A stretch of DNA of 64,000 bases. Origin: Sphingobium sp. SCG-1. Its GTDB lineage: Bacteria; Pseudomonadota; Alphaproteobacteria; Sphingomonadales; Sphingomonadaceae. Location of the stretch: the NCBI RefSeq assembly GCF_002953135.1, contig NZ_CP026372.1, positions 1,674,001-1,738,000 of the forward strand, read 5' to 3'. This document shows positions 26,233-34,852 of the stretch, piece after piece. Both the position numbers and the translations under genes were made by a program. The notes beneath the pieces are model-generated. The model worked only from the letters and a program-made list of their open reading frames with translations, made no database searches and was not told the origin of the DNA. Each line of letters begins with the position of its first letter. Position 1 is the first letter of the stretch.

Positions 26233-26847
26233 GTGAGCACTGAGCATGATGATGGCGGAGCGGAGCTGGTCCGCCCGAAGAAGGCCGAAGTACCCGAAAA
26301 CGTTCAGGAAGCTATTCGCACCTTGATCCGCTGGTCGGGCGATGATCCGGAGCGTGAGGGCCTGATCGAGACGCCGCAACGCGTCGCGCGCGCTTGGAAG
26401 GAATATTGCGAGGGGTATAAGGACGATCCGGCCTATCATCTCAGCCGCATCTTCCACGAAGTCGGCGGCTATGACGAGATCGTGCTGCTCAAGGACATTC
26501 CGTTCCAGTCGCATTGCGAGCACCATATGGCGCCGATCGTGGGGAAGGCGCATATCGCCTATCTGCCCGACCAGTGGGTCGTCGGCATCTCGAAGCTCGC
26601 GCGCGTGCTGAACGCTTTTTCCCGCCGCCTTCAGGTGCAGGAACGCATGACGGCGGAGATCGCAGACTGCATTTGGGATAATCTGAAGCCATTGGGCGTT
26701 GCCGTCGTTATCGAGGGAAGTCATGGTTGTATGTCGGGTCGGGGCGTGCGCACGCATGGCGTGTCGATGACCACCAGCCGCATGATGGGCGTGTTCCGCG
26801 ATGACGAGAAGAGCCGCAAGGAAGTCCTCAAACTGATGGGCGTATGA
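26233..26847 (+). CDS. folE: GTP cyclohydrolase I
   Basis: FolE converts GTP to dihydroneopterin triphosphate, the first step of folate and tetrahydropterin synthesis. The 204-residue protein has ETPQRVARAWKEYCEGY, the zinc site SHCEHHMAPIVGKAHIAY (C and H ligands), and HGCMSGRGVRTHGVSMTTS at the C-terminal end. I chose GTG 26233, preceded by GGAAGAGG, since upstream residues do not fit the family. It overlaps the following SDR gene by four bases (ATGA). Confidence 0.95.
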   Translation: MSTEHDDGGAELVRPKKAEVPENVQEAIRTLIRWSGDDPEREGLIETPQRVARAWKEYCEGYKDDPAYHLSRIFHEVGGYDEIVLLKDIPFQSHCEHHMAPIVGKAHIAYLPDQWVVGISKLARVLNAFSRRLQVQERMTAEIADCIWDNLKPLGVAVVIEGSHGCMSGRGVRTHGVSMTTSRMMGVFRDDEKSRKEVLKLMGV

Positions 26848-27710
26848 GCGAAATTGACGAAGGCACCGACGGCGTGGAAACGGTAGCTTTTCGCTCGCTG
26901 TCCCGGCCAGCGGACGATGCGGCGGTGCGTGAGGCCACGGGGCCGCTGCCTTTGTCGGCCAAGCGCCTTGCTCTCGTCACTGGCGGCCATCGGCGGCTTG
27001 GCGGGGCGATCAGCAAGATGCTGGCGGAGGCAGGCTATGCGCTGGCGATCCACGGCAGCCATGATGTCCGGCTGGATTCGGCGCTGGCGCTTGCTCTTGA
27101 GGCCCACGCCACTGAATGGGAAGGCTTCGTCGCCGATTTCGCGGACCCCGAAGCCGCCGAGGAGCTGGTCGCCAATGTCGCGGCGAAGTTCGGAAGGCCG
27201 CCCGATCTGCTGGTGAACAGCGCCGCGATCTTCGGGCAGGACCGTCTGGAGAATGTGTCGGCGGACGATCTGGCACGGCATTATGCGGTGAATTGCGCCG
27301 CCCCGGTTCTGCTGACGAAGGCGTTCGCCACGGTGCCTGCCGGGCAAACCGACCGCTGCATCGTCAACATCCTGGATCAGCGGATCGACCATCCGCATGG
27401 GGATCAGCTTGCCTACACCCTGTCCAAGATGGCGCTGGCGGGGTTGACGCAATTAAGCGCGCGGGAACTCGCCCCCCGGATACGCGTCAATGCCGTCGCG
27501 CCGGGCCTTACCATAGCGACACCCGATTATACCGATGAACAGATGGAGCAACTGGCGGGGGTCATGCCGCTGGCACGCCTTCCGCAAGCGACTCAGATCG
27601 CCGAAGCCGTCGCCTATCTTGCATCAGCCACAGCGATAACGGGGCAAGTGCTGTATATCGACGGCGGCGCCCATATGCAGAGCTACCGCCGCGACTTCAT
27701 GCACCTTTAG
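26844..27710 (+). CDS. SDR oxidoreductase, probable pteridine reductase (FolM/PTR1-like)
   Basis: A 288-residue short-chain dehydrogenase with an unusual N-terminal extension of about 40 residues. The cofactor loop is TGGHRRLG (46-53), Arg-rich as in NADPH-dependent pteridine reductases. The catalytic set is D178, Y191 and K195: Asp replaces the usual Ser, and the D-to-Y distance of 13 equals that of PTR1 enzymes. Overlap with folE supports reduction of dihydropterins to tetrahydropterins. A generic SDR with unrelated substrate is the alternative. Confidence 0.82.
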   Translation: MSEIDEGTDGVETVAFRSLSRPADDAAVREATGPLPLSAKRLALVTGGHRRLGGAISKMLAEAGYALAIHGSHDVRLDSALALALEAHATEWEGFVADFADPEAAEELVANVAAKFGRPPDLLVNSAAIFGQDRLENVSADDLARHYAVNCAAPVLLTKAFATVPAGQTDRCIVNILDQRIDHPHGDQLAYTLSKMALAGLTQLSARELAPRIRVNAVAPGLTIATPDYTDEQMEQLAGVMPLARLPQATQIAEAVAYLASATAITGQVLYIDGGAHMQSYRRDFMHL

Positions 27711-27713
27711 CGA

Positions 27714-28499
27714 CTACTGCGCCGTCCAGCCGCCATCCACGGACAGGTTCGCACCCGTGATCTGGCTGGCCGCATCGCCACACAGGAACAGGGCGATGGC
27801 CGCCACTTGTTCAGGCGTCACGAACTCCTTCGTGGGCTGGCCCGCCAGCAGCACGTCGTTGATGACCTGCTCCCGCGTCATGTTGCGCGCTTTCATCGTG
27901 TCGGGGATTTGACCCTCTACCAGCGGCGTCCAGACGTAGCCCGGACTGATGCAGTTGGCGGTGACGCCGAAGGTCGCCACTTCCAGCGCGACGGTCTTGG
28001 TGAAACCCGCAAGGCCGTGCTTGGCGGTGACATAGGCCGACTTGAATGGCGAGGCCGCTTTGGAATGGGCCGAGGCCGTCTGAATGATCCGGCCCCATTT
28101 CTTACCCTTCATATAAGGCACGGCGAGCCGCGTGGTATGGAACGCCGCGTTCAGATTGAGCGCGATGATGAGATCCCATTTATCGAGGGGGAATTCCTCG
28201 ACCGGGGCGACATGCTGCATACCCGCATTGTTGATGAGGATATCCACTCCGCCGAAGGTGCTGGCCGCTTCCGCCATCATCGCCTCGATCTGATCGACCT
28301 TCGTAAGGTCATGGCCGCTATACAGCGCCTTCGCCCCACTAGCCGCCTCCAGCGCGACGCGCTCCTTCTCGATCGCGTCCTTGTCGCCAAAGCCGTTGAT
28401 GACGATGTTCGCGCCCTCCGCCGCCAGCGTCTTCGCATAGGCAAGGCCGATGCCCGATGTCGAGCCGGTGATAAGTGCTGCCTTGCCTTTGAGTGTCAT
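27714..28499 (-). CDS. bdhA: 3-hydroxybutyrate dehydrogenase
   Basis: A 261-residue SDR that oxidises 3-hydroxybutyrate to acetoacetate. It begins with KGKAALITGSTSGIGLAYAKTLA. The catalytic Ser and Tyr-Lys are in TASAHSKAASPFKSAYVTAKHG, and the family-specific SPGYVWTPLVEGQIPD and QPTKEFVTPEQVA are present. The frame is open upstream; ATG 28499 overlaps the TGA of the patatin gene. The pairing with a patatin-like hydrolase is common in alphaproteobacteria and suggests use of storage polyester or lipid breakdown products. Confidence 0.92.
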   Translation of the reverse strand: MTLKGKAALITGSTSGIGLAYAKTLAAEGANIVINGFGDKDAIEKERVALEAASGAKALYSGHDLTKVDQIEAMMAEAASTFGGVDILINNAGMQHVAPVEEFPLDKWDLIIALNLNAAFHTTRLAVPYMKGKKWGRIIQTASAHSKAASPFKSAYVTAKHGLAGFTKTVALEVATFGVTANCISPGYVWTPLVEGQIPDTMKARNMTREQVINDVLLAGQPTKEFVTPEQVAAIALFLCGDAASQITGANLSVDGGWTAQ

Positions 28500-29683
28500 G
28501 CCGGTGTCTCCTTGGGAACTAATCTGTCGAGATCGAAGGCGGCGCTCACCCCATCCAGGATGTTGCTCGCGATCAGGTCGCCCTTGTGCATCACGCCGTC
28601 CACCGCATCGCGGCCCTGGCCCCAGTGGTCGAGCATGGTCGCGCGCGAAAATTCGAAGTCGCGCGCGCCGCTTTCCCATGCGCGGCTGCGATAGATGAGA
28701 TGGACGATGTTGACCGATCCATCGTCCAGCAGCGCCCGCACGCGCTGGACCTCCGGATCGTCGCACATTTCGGCGGGCAGGTGATTGAGCACCGCGCGGA
28801 TCGCCTTATGCTCGCGGCGGAGGCGCAGATACTGGTCCGTGACCTGACGCGTGCGGCTGGAATACTGAATGTCCTTCTGCCGCGACCAGACGTCGGTCAT
28901 CTGTTGCGGCATCGGCCCTTCCGCAGGGAACAGGTCCACCTGGAACACCAGCATGTCGCCGCACTGGTTTTCAAGGACATGGGTAAGCGGCGTATTCGAT
29001 ACCAGCCCGCCGTCCCAGTAATAGCGGCCCTCGATCTCTATCGGGGGCAGACCGGGCGGCAATGCGCCGGACGCCATGATATGCCGCGCATCGATCCGCG
29101 CATTAGACCGGCTCACGCCATCCGGGCCGCGATTGTCCCAGTAGGCGAAGTTGCCGCTTTCGACATCGACAGCGCCGACGGAAATCCGCACGGGTCCGTC
29201 ATTCAGCAGATCCCAGTCGATCAGCGAATCGAGCGTCGCGACCAGCGGCGTCGAGTCATAATAGCTGATTGCGCCCGCCGTCCCCTTGGGCATAAATGCC
29301 GACGGGATCATGTGCGGCCGGAAGAAGCCGGGCACGCCGAACATCGCTACGGACCCCGCCGCGGCCAGATGCGCCGCCTCGCGGATATGATCGTTATCGG
29401 GCAGCCACAGGTTCGGCATGCCGCCGCTCACCTGATCCCAGAATTGCTTCAGCCGCTCCATTCGCCGCGCAGGCGGATTGCCCGCGATGATCGCGGCGTT
29501 TACCGCGCCGATGGAAATGCCCGCGACCCAATCCACTTCGATCGCCAGCTCGTCCAGCTTTTCATAAACGCCTGCCTGAAACGATCCGAGCGCGCCGCCG
29601 CCCTGCAGCAGCAACGCGACATGCTCCGGCAGGGGCAGGGGAGGCGCCGTTCGGCGGGGGTGAGTCGTGTGAGAGTGTTTCAT
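28496..29683 (-). CDS. Patatin-like phospholipase with DUF3734-type C-terminus
   Basis: A 395-residue serine hydrolase of the patatin family. The oxyanion loop is GGGALGSF (28-35), the nucleophile Ser57 is in GISIGA, and the catalytic Asp is in DGGLVSNTPL. After the patatin domain, DVWSRQKDIQYSSRTRQVTDQYL starts a C-terminal extension like DUF3734. A TTG four codons upstream is a possible start; ATG 29683 is preferred. It overlaps the bdhA start and is the first gene of that operon. The substrate may be phospholipid or a polyhydroxybutyrate-related ester (inference). Confidence 0.88.
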   Translation of the reverse strand: MKHSHTTHPRRTAPPLPLPEHVALLLQGGGALGSFQAGVYEKLDELAIEVDWVAGISIGAVNAAIIAGNPPARRMERLKQFWDQVSGGMPNLWLPDNDHIREAAHLAAAGSVAMFGVPGFFRPHMIPSAFMPKGTAGAISYYDSTPLVATLDSLIDWDLLNDGPVRISVGAVDVESGNFAYWDNRGPDGVSRSNARIDARHIMASGALPPGLPPIEIEGRYYWDGGLVSNTPLTHVLENQCGDMLVFQVDLFPAEGPMPQQMTDVWSRQKDIQYSSRTRQVTDQYLRLRREHKAIRAVLNHLPAEMCDDPEVQRVRALLDDGSVNIVHLIYRSRAWESGARDFEFSRATMLDHWGQGRDAVDGVMHKGDLIASNILDGVSAAFDLDRLVPKETPA

Positions 29684-29832
29684 GCTGCAATGCAATACAT
29701 CAAAACGGCGACGGGTTGCATCGTTCCTTCGTTACAAAGATTTCATCTTCATGGACCTGTGGGCATGCTCGACCGTTTCCAAGGGGCATAGTTTGCCCTA
29801 CCCTTGGCAACATGCGATCATAGGGGACGATC

Positions 29833-30705
29833 ATGCGGCTCGACGATGAAAACGAAAGCAGCCACTACGAGGTGCAGCGCGGCGGCGGAGGCGGCAGCTT
29901 TGGCGGTGGCGGACTTGGCATCATCGGCATGCTGCTCGGCAGCCGTTTCGGGCTGGGCGGCATTGCGATCCTCGTGATCGGCGCGCTCATCATGGGCATC
30001 AACCCACTGAGTCTGCTAGGCGGCGGAGGTGGAGGCGGGCCGCAGGTGCAGACAGAGCAGCCCGGCACGCAGGAACTGACCCCGGTGCAGCGCACCTCGC
30101 TCAAGGTACTGGGATCGACCGAGCGCCGCTGGTCGGAGATATTCAGCGCCGAAGGGCAGCAATATCCTCCGCCGACGCTGGTGTTCTACAGCCAGAACGG
30201 CATGTCGGGCTGTGGTGCGGCGCAATCGGCCATGGGGCCGTTCTACTGCCCGACCGATCAGAAGGTCTATCTAGACACCGATTTCTTCAACGAGATGGAA
30301 ACGCGCTTCAACGCCCCCGGCGATTTCCCCATCGGCTACATCATCGCGCATGAAGTCGGCCATCATGTCCAGACGATCACCGGCATCTCCGACAAGGTGC
30401 GTGCGGGCCAGAAGAGCGGATCGGAGGCGCAGGGCAACGCGCTTCAGGTGGCGATGGAATTGCAGGCCGATTGCTATGCCGGTGTCTGGGCCAACCGCGA
30501 CAAGAACCTGATGGAGGCGGGCGACCTTGAAGAGGGCTTGCGCGCTGCGCAGGCCATCGGTGACGACACGTTGCAGAAGGCGGCGGGCCGGCGACCTGTT
30601 CCAGAAAGCTTCACGCATGGCACCGCTGCGCAACGAATGGAATGGTTGCGCAAGGGCCTCAGCACCGGCGACCCGGCGCAGTGCGATACGTTCAAGGGCG
30701 TGTAG
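29833..30705 (+). CDS. Zinc metallopeptidase-like membrane protein, YpfJ family
   Basis: A 290-residue protein with a glycine-rich N-terminus (GGGGGSFGGGG), one transmembrane helix (about 42-58), then a large extracytoplasmic domain. HEVGHH at 173-178 is the zinc-protease HExxH motif, and MELQADCYAGVWA would supply the third ligand region. CGAAQSAMGPFYCP carries two cysteines. The family (YpfJ/KPN_02809, neutral zinc metallopeptidase) has no well-defined substrate. It is transcribed alone, divergent from the patatin operon. Confidence 0.92.
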   Translation: MRLDDENESSHYEVQRGGGGGSFGGGGLGIIGMLLGSRFGLGGIAILVIGALIMGINPLSLLGGGGGGGPQVQTEQPGTQELTPVQRTSLKVLGSTERRWSEIFSAEGQQYPPPTLVFYSQNGMSGCGAAQSAMGPFYCPTDQKVYLDTDFFNEMETRFNAPGDFPIGYIIAHEVGHHVQTITGISDKVRAGQKSGSEAQGNALQVAMELQADCYAGVWANRDKNLMEAGDLEEGLRAAQAIGDDTLQKAAGRRPVPESFTHGTAAQRMEWLRKGLSTGDPAQCDTFKGV

Positions 30706-30733
30706 AGGCGTGAAGGTCTGAGGGCTCGCGCCC

Positions 30734-31297
30734 TCAGATCACGTCGAGCACGAGGCCCAGATCGCGCGCATCCTCCGCGTCGATATACCAGTTTTCCGGA
30801 GCCTTGTGATGCACTTCGTCGAAGGTGATGCTGCTCCCCCCGATAAGAGCGCGGAAGCCTTCTTCCTCGATATTGATGCTATGCTCTATCTCGTTGAGCG
30901 TCGCCTTCAGCGTCGCCACGCACATTCGCAGCGGCCCGGAAAGGTTGATCGTCTTCGTGATCTGCCGCTCATGGATCATGATCCGCGTGCCGCGCGTCAG
31001 GAAACGCTTGTCCCGCGCGAAATAGCTCATAAACGTGGCCCCGGCGGAATAGACTGCCGCCTGGCCCAGGAACAGAAGCTCCCGGCCTTCGCGTTCCTGC
31101 ATGATCCGCACATCGTCGCCCATCGCCCGCGCCACTTCGGGGTCGCCGCCCATGGTGGTGAGCGAGATGACGAGCGGCCCCTGCTTGGGCGCATTGATGA
31201 GCGCCTGCCGGAAAAAGCCGTACATATTGTAGTCGACGGGACCGGCGAGTCCGATATTCGGGCTTGTCAGCAGCGGGTAGAGGGTGGAATTTGCCAT
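30734..31297 (-). CDS. ClpP-like S14 family peptidase
   Basis: A 187-residue ClpP-fold protein. The likely nucleophile is Ser84 in YSAGATFM and the base His109 in IMIHERQ; the early LVISLTTMGGDPEVA matches the loop before the handle region. It is distant from housekeeping ClpP, and no Clp ATPase gene is adjacent. The role is therefore open (proteolysis or a ClpP-like accessory). ATG 31297 was chosen because it gives a normal ClpP-like N-terminus; the frame extends 12 codons upstream. Confidence 0.82.
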   Translation of the reverse strand: MANSTLYPLLTSPNIGLAGPVDYNMYGFFRQALINAPKQGPLVISLTTMGGDPEVARAMGDDVRIMQEREGRELLFLGQAAVYSAGATFMSYFARDKRFLTRGTRIMIHERQITKTINLSGPLRMCVATLKATLNEIEHSINIEEEGFRALIGGSSITFDEVHHKAPENWYIDAEDARDLGLVLDVI

Positions 31298-31364
31298 GGG
31301 CAGCGTAACGGCGCACATCGAAGAGCGTTCCACACATGCAACAAACGCATTTGCGATTGCGGCG

Positions 31365-32678
31365 TTATTTCTTCCCCGCTTCTCCGGCCAGCCGCGACAT
31401 CAGTATCGCGGCGCGCTTGGCCTGACGTTTAATGCTGGCCAAATCGACTGTTTCCCCCGGCGCATGATCGCCCTGGCTGCTGGGGCCGAGTCCGACCAAC
31501 CCATCGGTGTCCGCCGCAACGAAGGCGATATCGCCCGCGCCACGCTTCAGCGGATCGAGCTCGGGCATCTTCGCCAGTTTGAGGTCCGTATTGATGACGT
31601 TCAACTTCGCCAGCAATGCGCGATTGCCCGACGTCGGCGCCATCGGCGGATAGCCTTGATCGAACAGGATCGTCGCGCCGGTGCCGGGCGCGTGCGCCGC
31701 GACGATGGTATTCATCTTCGCGACGACGCGATCGGTCTGTTCCTGGCTCAACGTCCGAAAGTCGCCGCGCGCGATGGCAATGGACGGGATGATATTCGTC
31801 TTGCCCGTCGCCGCGATCCGCACGCCGCCTGCGTCCAGGTCGGCACTCTGCCCGCCACCGATCAGCCCCACGTTGAACGTCAGATTGGGTTCGGGCAATT
31901 CCTTGCGAAACGTTGCTACGATCCGCGCCAGCTCATAGATCGCGCCATCCCCGGCACTGGCTGAGAATATGCCCGAGCTATGCCCCGATTTGCCCCTCGT
32001 CGTCACTGTCCAGCTATTGGAGGACCGCCGCGCGATCGATCCCATGTCGGCGCCGTTCTCGACAGCCAGTCCTTCGAACTCCAGCGCAACGTCAGCCCGC
32101 TTGCCCGCCGCGATCAGGTCGCCGCGCGCAATGTCGATGGGGTCGCCCGTATCTTCCTCGTCCCCGGTCAGGACGACTTCGATATTCGCGTCCTTCAGCG
32201 TGCCCGCCGCCTGCATCGCGCGCAGAGCCGCCAGCATAACGACCATCCCGCCTTTGTCGTCGCCCGCGCCCGGACCCTGCGCCTTGTCGCCCTCGCGCAC
32301 GAATTTCTGAAAGGGCGAATCCGGCTCGAACACCGTGTCGAGGTGCCCGATCAGCAGCATCTTCGTCGTGCCGGACTTCCCCCAGTGCGTCGCGATGATG
32401 TGCCCGGCGCGCTTAGTTTGCGCCATCGGCTTCCAGACGACGGTAAAGCCCAGCGCCTCCAGTTCCGGCCGCACCATTGCGCCAACCGCCTCGACACCTG
32501 CAAGGTTCAGCGAACCGCTGTTCTGGTTCACCAGCTTTTCCAGGAGCGCGACCGACCGGTCATGGTCCGCATCGACCGCTGCGATCATCTTCTGCTCAGC
32601 GGGGGAAAGCGCCGCCTGCGCCGGTATCGCCAGCATCAGGCCGACGGCGGCAACAGTGGATCGCAGTGCAGCCTGCAT
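31365..32678 (-). CDS. Secreted M20 family metallopeptidase (carboxypeptidase G2-like)
   Basis: A 437-residue zinc exopeptidase with a signal peptide (VAAVGLMLAIPAQAALS). Zinc-binding motifs follow the M20 order: LLIGHLDTVF, GPGAGDDKGGMVVML, and TGDEEDTGD with its catalytic Glu pair. The dimerisation domain begins near RRSSNSWTVTTRGKSGHS. It resembles glutamate carboxypeptidases of the CPG2 type; the substrate is not certain. It starts one base after the glutathione peroxidase stop and is co-transcribed with it. Confidence 0.9.
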   Translation of the reverse strand: MQAALRSTVAAVGLMLAIPAQAALSPAEQKMIAAVDADHDRSVALLEKLVNQNSGSLNLAGVEAVGAMVRPELEALGFTVVWKPMAQTKRAGHIIATHWGKSGTTKMLLIGHLDTVFEPDSPFQKFVREGDKAQGPGAGDDKGGMVVMLAALRAMQAAGTLKDANIEVVLTGDEEDTGDPIDIARGDLIAAGKRADVALEFEGLAVENGADMGSIARRSSNSWTVTTRGKSGHSSGIFSASAGDGAIYELARIVATFRKELPEPNLTFNVGLIGGGQSADLDAGGVRIAATGKTNIIPSIAIARGDFRTLSQEQTDRVVAKMNTIVAAHAPGTGATILFDQGYPPMAPTSGNRALLAKLNVINTDLKLAKMPELDPLKRGAGDIAFVAADTDGLVGLGPSSQGDHAPGETVDLASIKRQAKRAAILMSRLAGEAGKK

Positions 32679-32679
32679 C

Positions 32680-33228
32680 CTACTTGGCCAACTCCGCTTC
32701 GATGGCCGCCACCAGCTCGGCATCGTCGGGCGCAGTAGTCGGCGCGAAACGGGCGGCCACATTGCCATCGCGGCCGATCAGAAATTTCTCGAAGTTCCAC
32801 AGCAACTCCGGCTCCGGATTGGGCGTCATGCCATATCCGCGCAGCTTTTCGCGAAAGCCCTTGCCATCGCCCTTGGCAACGGGCGCGGCCTCCGTCAGCG
32901 CGGCGAACAGCGGATGCTTGTCCGGCCCCGTCACCGTCACCTTGGAGAACATCGGGAAATCGACGCCGAAATTCGTCGTGCAGAAACTCGCGATTTCCTC
33001 ATTCGTGCCGGGCTCCTGCGCGCCGAAGTCGTTCGCTGGAAAGCCGGTGACGACCAGACCCTGATCCTTGTACTGCGAATAGAGCTTTTCCAGCCCCTCA
33101 TATTGCGGCGTCAGCCCGCACTTCGATGCGACGTTGACGACCAGCACGACATTACCTGCATAATCGGCCAGGCTGGCATCGTCGTTGAGGATGGTCTTGA
33201 GCGGAATTTCTTGAATCGCGGTGGCCAT
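32680..33228 (-). CDS. Glutathione peroxidase family protein
   Basis: A 182-residue thiol peroxidase of the GPx family. The peroxidatic cysteine is C37 in NVASKCGLTPQYEGLEKLY, followed by FPANDFGAQEPGTNEEI with the conserved Gln, and LLWNFEKFLIGRDG with the conserved Trp and Asn. Cys in place of selenocysteine is usual in bacteria and suggests a thioredoxin-dependent peroxidase. It is the first gene of a pair with the M20 peptidase. Confidence 0.94.
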   Translation of the reverse strand: MATAIQEIPLKTILNDDASLADYAGNVVLVVNVASKCGLTPQYEGLEKLYSQYKDQGLVVTGFPANDFGAQEPGTNEEIASFCTTNFGVDFPMFSKVTVTGPDKHPLFAALTEAAPVAKGDGKGFREKLRGYGMTPNPEPELLWNFEKFLIGRDGNVAARFAPTTAPDDAELVAAIEAELAK

Positions 33229-33384
33229 GATCGCACTCCTGATGTTTCGCGCGAAAGCTAGAGAGGCAAGCGTGGCGGTGCAAGCGCAGAGGTAGAGGCA
33301 AGTTACGCTTCAAGCTAACGCCACTGATAAGCTCGATCGCGGCGTGGTGCTTTACTCCTTCGCTGGAAGGCCTTCGACGCCCTT

Positions 33385-34041
33385 CTATCCCCGTCGATAG
33401 CCGGGTAAGGCCAATCCGTTGACGATCGCTGTCGCCCGCAGCACAAACCCGGCGACGGCGGCGATGACACTAGCCACTGGCACTGGCACGCCTAGCGCCG
33501 CCAACATCACGAACAGTCCTGATGCCAACGCTGCGGCGGTGACGTAGATTTCGGGGCGCAACAGGATCGATGGTTCGCCCGCTAGGAGGTCGCGGATGAT
33601 GCCGCCGACGCAGCCGGTCACCACACCCATGATCGCGGCGACAAACGGCGGAATGCCGAACGAGATCGCCTTTGCCGCGCCGAATACCGCAAATGCTGCG
33701 AGGCCCACAGCGTCGAGCCAATCCAACGCGCGCCCTCGGCCGTCATTGCCGTGCCACCAACTTGTCGGCGTGAGCCACACGAGAAGCGCTGCGATCCCGC
33801 AAGCTATAGCGGGCACGGGATCGTGCACCCAGAATACGGGCGCTCCGATCAGCAGGTCGCGCACCGTGCCGCCGCCGACGCCTGTCACCAGTGCGAAGAA
33901 GGCGAATGTCACAAGCGTCTGTTGCAACCGTGCGGCTGCCAGCGCGCCGGACGCCGCAAATAGCGCCGTGCCGATGATGCCGAGCCACTGGAGCACCGGA
34001 GCGATCTGCGGAGCGATTGTGGGGAGGAGGGGGGCGGTCAT
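33385..34041 (-). CDS. Trimeric intracellular cation channel-type membrane protein (UPF0126)
   Basis: A 218-residue membrane protein made of two homologous halves, each with three helices and the motif GGxxRD: GVGGGTVRDLLIG and GCVGGIIRDLLAGEP. This is the bacterial TRIC channel family. The frame is open upstream; ATG 34041 is used because it begins the first hydrophobic helix at the expected distance. Between it and rplA lies the rplKA terminator, so it is a separate unit. Confidence 0.9.
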   Translation of the reverse strand: MTAPLLPTIAPQIAPVLQWLGIIGTALFAASGALAAARLQQTLVTFAFFALVTGVGGGTVRDLLIGAPVFWVHDPVPAIACGIAALLVWLTPTSWWHGNDGRGRALDWLDAVGLAAFAVFGAAKAISFGIPPFVAAIMGVVTGCVGGIIRDLLAGEPSILLRPEIYVTAAALASGLFVMLAALGVPVPVASVIAAVAGFVLRATAIVNGLALPGYRRG

Positions 34042-34092
34042 AGCTCGGCGATAGCATTGCGGCGTGCCGAAGTCTGCATGGACGCCAGACAC

Positions 34093-34129
34093 AAAAAGAC
34101 CCCGCTCTCACTCAGGAGAACAGGGTCTT
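34093..34129 (-). terminator. Rho-independent terminator of the rplKA operon
   Basis: Read on the minus strand, AAGACCC and GGGTCTT pair at the outer ends, with CTC/GAG pairs nearer the loop, and TTTTTGTG follows directly. This is a classic intrinsic terminator 22 bases after the rplA stop. The plus-strand side also ends in a short T-run (CTTGTTTG). Confidence 0.85.
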
Positions 34130-34150
34130 GTTTGTTCAGTGATTGTCAGA

Positions 34151-34849
34151 TCAGGCCGAAGCGACTTCCGACACGTCAACCTTCACGCCCGGACCCATCG
34201 AGGACGACAGGGCGATCTTGCGGACGTACTTGCCCTTCGAACCGGTTGGCTTGGCCTTCACGATCGCATCGACGAACGCGTCGAAGTTCTTGCGCAGGTC
34301 GTCCTGGCTGAAGCTCGCCTTGCCCAGACCAGCGTGGATGATGCCGGCCTTTTCAACGCGGAATTCGATCTGGCCGCCCTTGGCTGCCTTCACGGCTTCC
34401 GCGACGTTCGGGGTCACGGTGCCAAGCTTCGGGTTCGGCATCAGGCCCTTTGGACCCAGAACCTTACCCAAGCGGCCGACGAGGCCCATCATGTCCGGCG
34501 TCGCGATCACGCGCTGGAAGTCGATGTTGCCAGCCTGGATGCTGTCGAGCAGATCTTCCGCACCCACGATGTCGGCGCCAGCGGCGGTCGCCGCTTCAGC
34601 CTTGTCGCCACGGGCGAACACGGCGACGCGAACGGTCTTGCCGGTGCCAGCGGGCAGGGTGACAACACCACGGACCATTTGGTCGGCGTGACGGGGATCG
34701 ACGCCCAGGTTGATCGCGACTTCGACGGATTCGTCGAACTTGGCGGTCGCGTGCGTCTTTATCAGTGCCAGCGCGTCATCAACGCCGTGCAGCTTGTTGC
34801 GATCGACGGCGGTGGCCAGAGCCTTTGCCTTCTTGGTCAGCTTTGCCAT
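34151..34849 (-). CDS. rplA: 50S ribosomal protein L1
   Basis: A 232-residue ribosomal protein of the L1 stalk. Signatures include KFDESVEVAINLGVDPRHADQMVRG, LPAGTGKTVRVAVFA, PNPKLGTVTPNV and GKASFSQDDLRKNFDA. It starts three bases after rplK and is followed by an intrinsic terminator. rplJ and rplL, which usually come next in many bacteria, are not here. Confidence 0.98.
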   Translation of the reverse strand: MAKLTKKAKALATAVDRNKLHGVDDALALIKTHATAKFDESVEVAINLGVDPRHADQMVRGVVTLPAGTGKTVRVAVFARGDKAEAATAAGADIVGAEDLLDSIQAGNIDFQRVIATPDMMGLVGRLGKVLGPKGLMPNPKLGTVTPNVAEAVKAAKGGQIEFRVEKAGIIHAGLGKASFSQDDLRKNFDAFVDAIVKAKPTGSKGKYVRKIALSSSMGPGVKVDVSEVASA

Positions 34850-34852
34850 GTC

